A DNA stretch of 64,000 bases from Harmonia axyridis (taxonomy: Eukaryota > Arthropoda > Insecta > Coleoptera > Coccinellidae). Below are positions 35,134-46,884 of the stretch, one piece after another. The notes below the pieces were generated by a model. That model was not told the origin of the DNA. It saw nothing but the letters and a program-made list of their open reading frames with translations, and ran no database searches. The position numbers and the translations under genes are program-made. The stretch is taken from contig NC_059505.1 in assembly GCF_914767665.1 (NCBI RefSeq), positions 23,371,506 through 23,435,505 of the forward strand, read 5' to 3'. The stretch's first letter is position 1. The number at the start of each line of letters is the position of its first letter.

Positions 35134-36514
35134 ACAGGCCAATTGAAAAGTCCCCAGTCTAACATAGCAAAACACATTTTTTTGGCAAAATTCGATTTTA
35201 TTATTCAACATAGTTGCCTTTTATTATTCAAACTTCATTTGCTTTGATACATACACATATGTTTAGCATCGTCAATGTACAAAAAAAAATATATAAAGCA
35301 ATGATGAAATGAAACAAAGAAATTAGTTTTAATTCTACATTCACTCTGAATTATTTAAGGGGGCGATAGAGCGATTATAGTGATCTTCCAACGTTTCGAT
35401 ATCATGTTTGCAGTACGATCTGTCTTTCGCTTCAAAATAGGCCTCAGTTTCGGTGATTGCTTTTTCATTGGCGCTAAATTTCTTTTCAGCGAATATTCTT
35501 TCGAGGTATGAGAACAAAAAAAAGTCGCTGGGGGCCAGATCTGGCGAATACGGTAGATGCAGAAGCAATTCGAATCCCAATTCATGCAAATTTGCCATTG
35601 ATGAAACAGCACCTTTTTTCTTCAAATGAGGGCGTTTTTTAACGATTTCGTCCTTTAAACGATCCAATAACGCTATATAATAATCGCTGTTGATGGTCTG
35701 GCCCTTTTGGAGGTAATCAGTGAATATTTTACTTCGCGCATCCCAGAATACTGATGCCATAACCTTGCCAGCTGACTGTTGGGTTTTTCCTCGCTTTGGA
35801 TTCGGTTCATCGTGTGCACTCCACTCAGCTGACTGTCTATTAGACTCCGGAGTGAAATGATGGAGTCATGTTTCATCCATTGTCACATATCGACGCAAAA
35901 ATTCAGGTTTATTGTACTTGAACAGCTTCAAACACTACTCACAATCATTAACACGTTGTTGCTTTTGATCGATTGTGAGCTAGCGCGGCACCTATTTTGC
36001 ACACAGCTTCGTCATGTACAAATATTCGTGACTGATTTGATATACACGTTCTGATGATATCTTGACAATATCTGCTATCTCGATCAACTTCACTTAACGG
36101 TCATTCATTATTTAGTGAATTTTTTCGATTTTTCTGTCGGTGACAGCCTCTTTCGGGCGCTCGCCGTCTTCGGTGCTCATTTCACCTCGTTTAAACTTAG
36201 CTACCAATCAATGATTGTTGATTTTCCTGGTGAAGACCCCTGGAACTCTTCATCAAGCCAAGATTTTGCTTCAACTCTTTTTTTTCACTTCAAAAAGCAA
36301 TATTTCATCAGCACAAGAAATTATTTTCTTTCCATATTTTTTCAAATAACAAAAGTAGCTACACTCACCACGCAATATCCCACAGACTAATGGTCGCACT
36401 GCTGTCAAATTTTGACACGTATAATATGAAGGTTGGTACTAACTAAAAATCATATGGATTTATTACTAGCACCGTCATCTGTGCTTCAGACCAGGGACTT
36501 TTCAATTAGCCTAA
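35134..36514 (-). mobile_element. mariner element, lineage 2, full-length but inactive
   Basis: The ends ACAGGCCAATTGAAAAGTCC and the complement GGACTTTTCAATTAGCCTAA lie next to TA dinucleotides (35132-33 and 36515-16). Length is about 1.38 kb, normal for mariner. It carries a defective transposase on the minus strand. A truncated relative is at 46249-46884. Confidence 0.88.
35341..36330 (-). pseudogene. mariner transposase, lineage 2, lacking the second catalytic Asp
   Basis: Minus strand. The N-terminal part (36330-35900) is broken by stops. TWLHHFTPESNRQSAEW, DEPNPKRGKTQQSAGKVMAS and FWDARSKIFTDYLQKGQTIN are followed by YYIALLDRLKDEIVKKRPHL. Then KKKGAVSSMANLHELGF runs straight across where the family has its HQDNAPxH catalytic block, so about 12 residues, including the second Asp, are deleted. 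The third catalytic region, LPYSPDLAPSDFFLF, is intact, and the C-terminus reaches a stop at 35341. It belongs to a different mariner lineage from the 8.7-kb and 21.8-kb copies. Confidence 0.88.
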
Positions 36515-36599
36515 TAGATATCACATCACATCGATCTCAGTAAATTCTCTTGTGAATCTGATTCGATTGGATAAGAAGTTTCAAATTATTTCTCATCTG

Positions 36600-37340
36600 T
36601 GATTTTTGATTTCTCGTTTTAGCTATGGAACTGAAAAGAGTCAATAGATGAATTATCCAAAATTGAAATAATTATATTGGAATATGCATTCAAAATATCC
36701 GTCAGAAGTTCAGGATTTATCAGTACGGTTAACTCGAAATCCTCGATAACTCGAATTATTTTCAATCCCCTTGGAAAAACCTGTCTAAGCCTAAAAAATC
36801 TCCATGCATAACTTGGAATGATTTTACAGATATATTTCACCAGATTTGAATTTTTGAGAAAAACTTATTTAGAGTTTTCAGTCTCAATTGCTGAAACAAG
36901 CTCAAAAATTTTAAATGAAATGCTCCTGCCCATATAATTGCAATAATTCGTCAAGAATTGTCAGGTTAAAAAATGTTATCTAAAAAGAAATGAACAATTA
37001 ACTTTTTTGAGTATAAATCAGGCTCCTTCATCAAACAAACTCTTTAAATATTCAGAATTTTTCAATTGGCATTCGTTAACACATTGGTCTATTTCTTTAT
37101 GAAATTTTCTATTGTCAATTCATTTTTCATTATATTCATCGAATATGTACGATCTACTCCTTCTATAAGGAACAAATATCGCAATTCTTCACCTCTCTAA
37201 CTTGAATTTTCATTTTACCTCTGTAAATCGAATTTAATCAAGAATGACCTGTATAACTCGAACTACGCCCATGTCGAACTATACATAACTCGACGAAATT
37301 TCTTGGTCCTGTGGTGTTTCGAGTTAACGAGAGTCCACTG
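36600..37340 (-). mobile_element. pogo/Tigger-like element remnant
   Basis: On the minus strand the end reads CAGTGGACTCTCGTTAACTC beside TA (37341-42). It is followed by repeated 'AACTCGA' units (TCGAGTTATGTATAGTTCGA) and, near 36720-36780, GGATTTCGAGTTAACCGTAC. Such CAGT.GAC.CTCGTTAACTCGA ends are typical of pogo/Tigger elements. The other end was not located. No intact transposase. Confidence 0.5.
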
Positions 37341-37341
37341 T

Positions 37342-37930
37342 ATATGTATAATCATAATTCAATGCAATGAATAATTACATTGAACCAAGAGCAGCCTCTT
37401 AATAAAGCCAGTAGTCTTGAAAACCGGAGAACTAATTCTTACGAACTGCTATCTGCTCGCTCTTCCATGAATCCCCTTCTCTAATTGAGTTATTTGTTCC
37501 TAAGTTCTTTATCGACTGAAATCGTGTGCCTCGAGATGGTAATTTTAGTTTGAAAAAAAAATTTTCACACATCTACATCACAAAATATATTGAATTTCAA
37601 ATTTGAAAATTTATGAAGAACGATGCTCGAAACATAGCATTGCGAATCAATGAAAAATGTAAAAAAATAAAATATTTGGGCATTATGTTATATCAACACC
37701 TGGTGTGGAGTGATAATACAATAAAATATAAATAAATAATAATAAACTGCTAAAATATAATATCAGAACAGAATCATTGAGATCAACACTGTATGTAAAG
37801 TCCCATACTCAAAGAGTTGTCACATTATTCGCTCGAAATTCTATAATAAACTTGCTGATAAAATTGAAATCGTCAATAATTAATAACAACAAAAAATTCA
37901 ACATTCTTACTAAAAGATATATACACGAAC
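37342..37930. other. AT-rich non-coding sequence
   Basis: No gene or repeat was recognised. Confidence 0.4.
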
Positions 37931-37938
37931 GAACATTA

Positions 37939-39385
37939 TACAGGGTGGCCACTTTTTCAATGGGATTGTATTGGTAACTTTTAAACCATAAGAGTTAGAA
38001 GGTCGGTCAAATGGAGAAAAAATTGCATGCATAGAAGCATTATCAAGCAGTTCAAACAAATCGAGAGAGGTTATTGAGATATCATAAGAAAAGTAAATTT
38101 TGTCATTTTGATTTTTCTTTTTTCCCACTTTATTTCAAATATTATCAAAAAATGTTACAGGAATTTTTTATTCGACAGTAAATTGTTCTCAATTTGACTT
38201 AATCAGATTTCGTATCCAACGTTTCGTGCTCTCTGGGCCACCCTCAACCTTATTTTTTTCAATACGGACCTGTATATTTTATGACACTTTTCGAAATAAC
38301 TTTTCACCCTGAATTCAACGATGTATCATACAATGTCATTCAAAGTTGATTTTCAGGTGATTTTGACCCTTATCCAAATTTCTTTGGGTCGGATCTGTAT
38401 TACATTTAGGTACCTTTAGTTTAATTAACAACATGCAATACATTTCGATGAGAAAATCAACTTACTCATCTTGAACTAAATGGAACATATCAGAATCAAA
38501 TCAAGAAACAAGTAATAATTATTTACATATTTCAATTCATAATAATTAAACGAATTATCATTTAATGAAAGAAAAATCGAATGATTATTCGAAAGTAAAT
38601 GAAAATGAATGAAGTAAGTGTGCGAAATGTCCACCATTTTGTAAAATGCACTTAACGGTTCTGGAACCCATACTTCTTATACATTTGCTTATTTCGTCTT
38701 CTTGAATACCTTCCAATACATCCTCAATCTTCTCGCGAGAAATCACTATTGTTGGATTTGTCATTTGTTCCGTTAAAACAAATTACAAAATCGGACTTTA
38801 TTTTGATATCATTACGATATAAGTTTCGCAAGGCTTGGTATTCAAATTTAAAATCATTGTATTCGCGTGTCTTGACTATTTTATTAACAGCAGTTTTTGA
38901 TAAATTGCATTCACTACAGATCCGACCCAAAGAAAATTGGATAAGGGTCAAAATCACCAGAAAATCAACTTTGAATGACATTGTATGATATAACGTTGAA
39001 TTCAGCGTTAAAAGTTATTTCGAAAAGTGTCATAAAATTAACAGGTCCGTTTTGAAAAAAATGAGGTTGAGGGTGGCCCAGAGAGCACGAAACGTTGGAT
39101 ACGAAATCTGATTACGTCAAATCGAGAACAATTTACTGTCGAATAAAAAACTCCTGTAACATTTTTTGATAATATTTGAAATAAAATGGGAAAAAAAGAA
39201 ACATCAAAATGACAGAATTTACTTTTCTTATGATATCTCAATAACCGGCCCTGATAATCTCGATTTGTTTGAACTGCTTGATAATGCTTCTATGCATGCA
39301 ACTTTTTCTCCATTTGACCGACCTTCTAACTCTTATGGTTTAAAAGTTGCCAATACAATCCCATTAAGAAAGTGGCCACCCTGTA
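37939..39385 (-). mobile_element. Family A element, copy 2 (1.45 kb)
   Basis: Same termini as 5823-7377: TA-CAGGGTGGCCACTTTTT and AAAGTGGCCACCCTG-TA. The same long inverted repeats and the same central transposase remnant are present. It is about 110 bp shorter, mainly because part of the transposase 5' region is missing. Orientation is the same. It ends about 525 bp from the CELF exon, inside the downstream intron of that gene. Confidence 0.88.
38585..38981 (-). pseudogene. Internally deleted mariner-like transposase (family A, copy 2)
   Basis: Minus strand: SKTAVNKIVKTREYNDFKFE and FNGTNDKSNNSDFSRE are followed, one frame over, by REKIEDVLEGIQEDEISKCI and SMGSRTVKCILQNGGHF. The DDE core is absent, and the N-to-C junction lies at the same point as in copy 1. 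Copy 2 additionally lacks the NPEIKSRT part of the N-terminus. Confidence 0.75.
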
Positions 39386-39909
39386 TGTTTTTCATTGCTC
39401 TGATGTAGGAAAGATATATTTGATCTTGCTTATCATCATACGATATTAACTTGTAGTTTCGCCAATATTGGTAGTTTTCCTTTGTCATGCACACTTTTTC
39501 ACCTAGCTCTCTGGCTTGGCGGTCGTGTCTCCTCTTTTGCGTAGACTCCGTGTTTTTCCATCTGCGTTCTTTAGTTTGTGAATGGGCAAGTGTTAAATTT
39601 CATTTCATTCTTGACACTTCCATAGATCCAAAACTACTAGATCGACAGGTTCATCGGCTGATCAAAGTTTTATGAAACCCGTCGAATGAATGAATGGAAA
39701 ATCACTCTTTCAAATTTGCTCTAGACATAGTTACATCGTTGGAAGACATTGTATTCACTGATAATATAGTATAGTAGATAAAGTATCTAGTATCTACTGA
39801 TGATTTTTCTTTTATGAGTGATTGCCTAGTATACATGACATATAAGTTAAAAGCGAGGTTGAAAGCAAATAACATTCGACCAATGAAAATAAAACAAATC
39901 ATAACTCAC
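39386..39909 (-). other. Intron flank downstream of the CELF exon
   Basis: This sequence follows the GTGAGT donor at 39909 in transcription order. No downstream CELF exon, which would begin with the CCFVTF part of RNP1, was found in 1-39909, so the intron probably runs off the window. Confidence 0.55.
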
Positions 39910-40178
39910 CCTTGCTGGCTCCTGTTCCCTTATCTCTCAGCACGTTAATTGAATGTACTCGTCCGTATTCCTCGAACATTCTTCGTAGATCATTTTCATC
40001 CATGCTTCTGGGTACCTGCCCCACAAACATCTTTATCGTATCACTATCTGGCTGCTCTTGAGGCTCATTGTTCTTCACGTTGTTCTGCGAGGTATTCAGT
40101 AAGTTGTTATTGTTATTGTTGGTATTATTGTTGTTGTTGTTGTTCGTGTTGTGGTTGTTGTTGTTCATCGCAAGAGGG
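39910..40178 (-). CDS. aret: CELF/bruno-family RNA-binding protein, internal exon with first half of RRM1
   Basis: CELF/bruno proteins bind GU-rich RNA elements and control splicing and translation. Read on the minus strand, the exon follows a polypyrimidine-rich acceptor (TTTTTTTTATATTTCAG) and ends at a GT donor (AAGG|GTGAGT). It is 269 nt: one nucleotide completing a codon, 89 codons, then one nucleotide of a Gly codon. It encodes about 22 mostly Asn residues (AAC/AAT repeats, roughly 40100-40165), a linker, then RRM1 starting at DTIKMFVGQVPRSMDE, with RNP2 as MFVGQV, and running through VHSINVLRDKGTGASKG. The donor falls just before the RNP1 octamer, so RRM1 is split between exons. The Met at 40166-40168 could be a start, but the frame is open to the acceptor, so upstream coding cannot be excluded. 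PRSMDE favours arrest/bru1 over bru2, but the paralogue call is inference. No other exon of this gene was found, implying introns longer than 20 kb on both sides. Confidence 0.9.
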
Positions 40179-40179
40179 C

Positions 40180-41690
40180 TGAAATATAAAAAAAAGGTCA
40201 GAATCAAAGAATCGCAACTTCTGGTTACTTTAGTTAGTCATTTGCGTATATAATAAGCATTTCGTTATACTGTCAAGATGTTTTTATATACCGGGTGTTG
40301 CTGAATTAGAGGTACAGAGGAAAATAATAAATTTCTTGGATAATTTAAAGAAAGAAACGTTTTGTTTTCGTGATACAGGGTTTTTCTTGGATTAAACCAG
40401 TTCATTAAATTGTCATTACTTTTGCCTACAGATTGGGTGAAAAAGTACCAAAACTTATATTCAATTTATTCCTCACTGTCTACTTACTGGATCTTTGTAA
40501 TAGTTTGAATTTTTCTGAAGATTACTAACCTTCATTTTCTTCTCGAAATCGGTAGCAGAGGAGACGAAACTACAAGAAACCAAAAAAGGGAGTACTGGAC
40601 CAAGGTTTTTTTTCACATTTCTCCAAACAAATAGTGCTACACCAGAAGAAAGTTTTAGATGGAAAAATCAGGCACTGTTCCAGAAAAAATATCAAGCTGT
40701 AGATTTGCATTCAAAATCAACATATCACATGATGAAAACTTTAAATTTGAATATCTATGCCAAAATTTGAGTTTGAACATAACTTCGCAAGATATTGAAA
40801 TCTTGCGAAGGGAAAGTGCTATGATAAAACCCAACTTTAACACCCTCTTACTCGACAATAAAACGTTTGTGAGAAATCTCTCATTTTCGTTAGTACCTTC
40901 AATATAGAAACACTCTGTATAATCAAATCCATTACTGTGGTAGCTTTTACTCGTAGCAGTGCTTTCGTCCTAATTGTTGAAATAGCAACCGTGCTAGCGG
41001 AGCCGTTGAATGAAGAAAAACCGAATTACCTAGAATCAATGAAAATTTTCAAATCGGTCAATGAAACAATAACTTGAATATAAATTGGGTTCATGTATCA
41101 AACGGAGCTGCTCTTCGTAGCGATGCACAGCCCCGTAATATAAAAATAACTAACCGTAAATAAAAAGTAACTAATGATATAGTATATTCAAAGTCACTTG
41201 GAAGAAGCCAGAATGTTTTTATTATGCAAGGGTTGTCCAAGTTTCCAGCAATTCATTAGGAGACAGGGTATTTTCCTAACAATACTTTTGAACCTAAGTA
41301 TTTGGCGGATCGTCTCTGGAACCAGAATATGTAAATTACGTTGTTTCTATCGGCTAAAATAGTTCACGTTTCACCGCATGCCGATTTGGTTACTTTCATT
41401 GGCAGCATCTGTCACTTCTTCATTATCTAATATTTTTCTAATTATTCGCATAGACTAGTGTAGTCCGTAGTTGAAATGAGCACTTTCACTAGGTTTTAGT
41501 TCATTTTGTATTTTTATTTTTACTTTTATGAAGTTTATTCAAACTCACTTGAATAGGCCAGAATATTTCAAATATTCAAGAGTTTTCCAAGTCAGAAATT
41601 TATTAAGCAGCAGGGTCAGCAGGAAATTTATTGTCTCAGCAGTCCTGAATCTTTATAGACTCTTCCATGACCGAAATTTTAAATACGCTC
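40180..41690. other. Intron upstream of the CELF exon; small element remnants
   Basis: 40289-40921 begins TATACCGGGTGTTGCTGAAT and ends AGAAACACTCTGTATA, like a decayed TA-flanked element. It includes a perfect hairpin, CTTCGCAAGAT/ATCTTGCGAAG, near 40787-40810. Diverged direct repeats lie at about 41195-41270 and 41530-41610 (shared CACTTG.A..AGCCAGAAT, GT.TCCAAGT). No gene. Confidence 0.4.
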
Positions 41691-41699
41691 GCATCTTTT

Positions 41700-42080
41700 C
41701 ATTGCATTTTTTCTTGATTTCTCGGTAAACCAGGGGGTTCTATTACTTCTGTTGTCTGAATTTATGGTGCATTTGCCCATTACTTCATACGCCGCTTCTC
41801 ATATGTTAGTCTTCAACTTTTGCCAACAACTATTTTTTTTTGTAGTTTCCATTGGTCTAAAGTTTTTGTCGTACCACAGAGATTTTACGTTCAGTTTTTG
41901 TTCTTCTCTATTTGTTTTGTTCTTTCTTTTTCGGGGTAATTTCAGTTCAACTTTTCGCATCAGTAGCCTGTGATCACTTTTGACATTAGCTGAATTTGAA
42001 GTTCTGATGTCTCGTACTTCAGCAGGGTGTATATGCCTATTACTGAATATTTTCGAACGTCTACTTGTGCTGGGCTTTGT
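41700..42080 (-). pseudogene. LINE endonuclease C-terminal fragment
   Basis: On the minus strand AEVRDIRTSNSANVKSDHRL is followed by LMRKVELKLPRKRKN and NVKSLWYDKN. This matches the end of the apurinic-like endonuclease domain of RTE/CR1-type LINEs, with the catalytic SDH motif (S-D-H-x-L). No RT follows. It may be part of the same LINE type as 24930-26420. Confidence 0.7.
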
Positions 42081-42089
42081 GATGAACGA

Positions 42090-43975
42090 CGGTGTTATTT
42101 ATTTTCAGCTCCCTCAATGAAAATAAAGATTATTTAACTAGATGTAACATCAACAATATGTTTAGATGTAAAAACTGTTACTGTCAGGCACAAACCATTG
42201 GTTTAATTGACAGTATTTCTTGAACAATTCTGTACTGTATTTGGTAAAATAAATTAAATTGAATTACATTGAATATTGTAAAGTCCGGACCCCCGCTACT
42301 GATATCACTACGACTGAATATTGATCATTGCCTTATTTGAACTTTTGAAATTGTCATTGAAATCTCTGAAATCTTTGAAATCATTCAAGACTAAGGACAA
42401 TCTTGAACAGTGATTGAGACTTTTCGAATTGTCTTACATCGGTGCTGAATGCATGTTTATGAACTACCCTTCACAGAATATAACTTTCTGCTATCGAAAG
42501 AGCGCAATGAATGCAAGATTCAACTTCTACACTTTGAAATTTAAAAAAGCATAACAAGGTCTCTTTCGTCCGTCATTATTGAATGTCAGAGTTACGTAGA
42601 ATGCCCCCCATACAATCCACAGAACTTCAAGATATTTTAGATAGATATAAGAGCGGGAAAAATAAACCTTTTGTGTTGAATTTACATAATACTCTCGTTC
42701 AAGGTGGTTGGCGCTTTCAGCGGAAAACGATGAATTTATATGCGTGATTTAGGTAGGTATCGTTCAAATTGAATTTGAAATATCATTTGTGAAATCCCCC
42801 GTCGCGAAAAAATTTTACATTTCCTTTTTGCCGCATACTCCGTGTGGGAGGGAAAAATTTTAAAATGAATTATTTTCCATCTGATCTCACCCCCGCCTTT
42901 TAAGGGCGTGGAATGATGCGAATATGCGTGCTTTCACATTTTTCCGTTATTGAATTCGGAAATGGAATATTTCACAGTTAATTCAGCACGTCATTCATAT
43001 CATATCCGAAAATTTTCTATTCAGCAAATACATAAGAACTTCTAATTTTTCCAAGCATCAGATGACGTAGCAGATGTTTCACAATAAAAAAAATATCATA
43101 TTATACAAGGCTGCGAATAAGTGAAAAGCAATATTTTTCATATAAACCATTTAAATATGAAGCTAAGTCAGCTATTTCCTTCATGGAAGTAGCTTTAATA
43201 GCAATAACATTCATATGAATTATTTCAAATGATTTCTTTCACTCGAAATATTTGATTGTTTTTTCGGAAAAGAAGTCAGCTGTTGTGGTTTCTCTCTCTC
43301 TCTCTTGATATCACGTTTTATCAGCTGATAATGTAATGAAACTCAAATTTTGAATATATCAAAATCATAAAACTGAAACCTAACCTAAACACAACCTTCT
43401 CGAATTTTTGAAAATTATTTAACTACTCTGTTGTGAAGTGTTGTACGATGATTGCTCATCATCGTCAAACCTTAAGTCGACTCTCAACCATCGAACTCCT
43501 CAGCCAAGTCTTAATTCTTCGCAGGGTGATGAATGATCCTTCTTTCCTAGATATCGTCAAACGCACTTTTCTGCATTGAGTTCTTTGGACACAAAGTGAT
43601 CAATTGCCTCTGCCATATACTTCACGTCCAGACCTTCTGATTAGACAAAACCAACAAAATCTTTTTTTACTCTGTAACACTTTGCATCATAATATAATTG
43701 GAATATAATTCTAATAGATTCTTCTGTTCTTCTCCTGAAATGTCTGTCGTCTCATCTGCTAATATACTATATGTTCTTCCACTTTCACTTTATCCATAAT
43801 ATCCCTTTTCAGTACTTCGTCACACTAATGATATTACTCTTTTACTAATATTAAGGATTTCATTTTGGATATTAACTGATCGGTAGCTCTAATTTCATTA
43901 CATTACCACCACCAATTAGGTAGTTAGTAGTATATGTTTAGTGGTTGAACGCGTCCTACAAAAATACTTCCTCCA
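42090..43975. other. AT-rich sequence, one microsatellite
   Basis: 42120-42280 ends AATAAATTAAATTGAATTAC, perhaps a LINE 3' tail. A (TC)n run lies at 43290-43305. 42820-42930 is GC-richer and non-repetitive. No gene was seen. Confidence 0.4.
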
Positions 43976-43977
43976 AA

Positions 43978-44533
43978 GGTCGATTCATATTATCCGACAA
44001 GTATCGCTTCAGACACCGAGCGAATCGTTTACGACCAATATCATTTGATGCGTTTCATATGAAGTATTTCACATTGTCCGTATCGTGTCATTCGCCTTCC
44101 GTTCCGTTCAGTACTCTTCGAGAGAAAATTTTGTTTGATGTCGTATGGGCGGAGTTTGTATGAACGTGTCTGAACGGATAATGTGAATTAGCAGACAGTT
44201 GCGCTTAGTTCTGGAACACGTAATTTTCGTTGGTAATGGATTCCGAAAAATTGATATATATATATATATACAGGGTGTTCCTAAATTGAACAGGAAATTC
44301 TATATAATTTTAATTCTGAATCACAGATTGTATCATGAAAACAAAAAATTTGGAGGCAATTGCCGACAAATTGAAACAAGATGGTTCTGTTTTTGAATAT
44401 TGGGTGTAGAGTAAATTTTCCTACTGATTTTTCTCTTGTTTCATCTTCATCAGGTTATCATGTAATAGCACAGAGTTTTTTACGTGGAAGTTATAACATT
44501 TTTTCGATACGTGTCGGATAATATGAATCGACC
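43978..44533. mobile_element. Harbinger-like inverted-repeat element (556 bp)
   Basis: GGTCGATTCATATTATCCGA and the complement TCGGATAATATGAATCGACC are the ends, with the match extending to about 29 bp. The interior near the left end has CATTGTCCGTATCGTGTCAT. It resembles insect Harbinger MITEs, but flanks (AAA/TTA) do not show a clean 3-bp duplication. A CAGGGTGTTCCTAAATTGAA end after an (AT)n run (44254-44270) lies inside, perhaps a nested element. Confidence 0.6.
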
Positions 44534-45370
44534 TTAAAGCCGACGAATTTGTCGACGGATGCAGGGAATGCTTCATCATAAAAAATATGCAATTATGCTA
44601 CTCGCAATAAGTTCCGAAGCAATAGAAACATCTGGCTTAAAAATTTCCGAATGAGTAAAAGATTTCCCAAATAATCTGTGTTATCATAATTCCCGATTCA
44701 AAACTTAGTACAATATCGGTACTTTCTAAATATGAGGTGCAGTTATTTCTTATTCAATTTTATTGAGGTTTTGAAAAAAAAAAGTCGAGTCTCTAGAGGG
44801 AGGGGGGCAGTGGCACCCCCCTTGTTCTCCCTTAGCAACGCCCATGTTCCAAAGTGAAACAGAAACAAAGATTACTTCGTGATTCTATTCAGTCTTAGCA
44901 GGTATTCATTTTGTCTGTGTTCTTCAATTTCCATCTACAACGGTGGCTCTGTTTCTGATTCACGTTGTCACTCTTGTATTATCGCTCATTGAACAAATAT
45001 TTGAACAGAATTTCATTTATCTGTGTGTACCTTGGGAAGGGGTGCGTTCTATTTTCCGTGGGTAGTGTGACAACTCGCTGATATCCTTTCACTGTTCTCA
45101 CGTTTGGAGTTTTCATCGCATTTTCTGGGGTGAACTGTTGGGGTGGCTCTAATTATTTTATCATTTTTCAAACAAGAACAAGTTAAAAGGTATTTTATTT
45201 TTCAGAATGTACCGTCAACTGATAAATGAAAAAGCTTTTATACGATTTAATATATTGAGAAATAAACAGGGAGTTTCATGCTTTCAGTGCGGATTCAGGA
45301 TATTTTAACTGAAACAGTGTTCATAATATATATTGTGTACATTCGTCCAGAAGTACATGTTGTTTTATAT
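44534..45370. other. Non-coding; isolated GC-rich TE-like end
   Basis: 44790-44850 has GGGGGGCAGTGGCACCCCCC followed by TAGCAACGCCCATG, resembling one terminus of a DNA transposon (CATGGGCGTTGCTA inward). No partner. No gene. Confidence 0.35.
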
Positions 45371-45371
45371 A

Positions 45372-46086
45372 TACTAGTAGAATAAATTAAAGGATCAAAA
45401 TAAAATTCGAAAATTTTACCGGTTTTTCAAATGGCTGTATTTTCGATAACAATAGTCGTATCTCAAATTGATGGTATTGATAGTTTTTTTTTGATATTTT
45501 CAATTCAGCGCTTGATAATCCAAAAAGCCTCCAAAAGCCCTTTTTTATCAACTTCTCAAATTAATGTAGAGAACGAAGAAATTTTTTTCCGAGAATACCA
45601 TAGCTACTTCTTGTAAGGAATTTATTCAAAAAATTTTATTTCAAAACATCCCCTAAATTTTCTGTGTAAACATTTATTGGTGAGATATTGATGGTTGAAG
45701 GCAAAAAAGTCCTTTTCAATTCAAAAATCGATATTTCAGACAGAAACGCTCGTATCGGAATTTTGAAAACAGAATATTGAAGCTGAATGAACAAGTTATT
45801 CCATCCATATAGTGGTTAAGTTGGAAAAAAATCCCAAGTCTGAAGGCCGAAAATAAAAACTGAAAAAATTTCGCAGAAATTTTAGATACTCTATTCATTA
45901 GGATTGAGCGGTACACGTTGCTTGGAAAATTTTTTCATTATAAGATCTCTGAACTATAAACTTCAAGCTTCAAAAAGCTATTTTTCCAATTGAGATACGA
46001 CCATTGTTATCGAAAATACAGCCATTTGAAAAACCGCATAAAATTTCGAATTTTATTTTGCACCTTTAATTTATTCCCCTAGTGTA
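45372..46086. mobile_element. TA-flanked inverted-repeat element (715 bp)
   Basis: The ends TACTAGTAGAATAAATTAAA and the complement TTTAATTTATTCCCCTAGTG-TA enclose arms of about 120 bp. These share AAAATAAAATTCGAAA, TTTTTCAAATGGCTGTATTT and TCGATAACAAT.GTCGTATC. TA ends suggest Tc1/mariner-type mobilisation. The interior is AT-rich and has no recognised transposase. Confidence 0.75.
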
Positions 46087-46248
46087 TTTAATTGATAATT
46101 TTCAATCAGCATATTTCTTGCACCCTTTATACTTTTAGTGACTTGTCGATAACACAATTCCGGACTGAGAAAATAATAATTTCCTTATTACAGCTTGTAA
46201 AACTCCGTATACAACGATTTATCAAAAAGCATATCCTTCCCCAAAAAC

Positions 46249-46884
46249 TAACAGGCCAATTAAAAAATCCCCGGTCTATCTTAGTGAAACACATTTTTTT
46301 GGCAAAATTCAATTTTGTTAGTCAACATATTGTCGCCTTCGAGGACGATACAGCGATTATAGCGATCTTTTCGATACCATTTTTGTGGTATGATTTGTCT
46401 TCCGTTCAAAATAAGCCTCAGTTTCAACGATTACTTCTTCATTGGCGCTAAATTCCTTTTTAGCGAGCATTCTTTTGAAGTCTGCGAACAGGAAAACTCG
46501 CTGGGTGCCAGATCTGGAGAATACGGTGGATGGAGAAGCAATTGGAAGCCCAATTCATGCAATTTAGCCATTGTTTTTTCATTGATTTGTGACACGGCGC
46601 GTTGTCTTGATGAAACAGCACCTTTTTTTCTTCAAATGGGGCCGTTTTTTAGTGATTTCATCCTTTAAACGATCCAATAACGCTATATAATAATCGCTGT
46701 TGATGGTCTGGCCCTTTTGGAGGTAATCAAAGGATATTATAACTTGCGCATCCCAGAAAACTAATGCCATAACCTTGCTAGTTGACTGTTGTGTTTTTCC
46801 TCACTTTGTATTCGGTCATCTCGTGCAGTCCTCTTAGCTGACTGTTGATTGGGCTCCGGAGTGAAATGATGGAGCCATGTGGTG
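46249..46884 (-). pseudogene. mariner element, lineage 2, truncated copy
   Basis: The left end (ACAGGCCAATTAAAAAATCC) matches 35134. On the minus strand the C-terminal half of the transposase is recognisable: VMALVFWDAQVIISFDYLQK, YYIALLDRLKDEITKKRPHL. The region that copy 1 lost (HQDNAPCH-like) survives here in a shifted frame, then MNWASNCFSI-type decay. It stops abruptly after the segment upstream of MALVFWD, so the N-terminal third and the right terminus are missing. Confidence 0.8.

Noticed and set aside
39949..40253. Cys/Leu-rich frames antisense to the CELF exon
   Set aside because: They are shadows of the Asn-repeat codons on the other strand.
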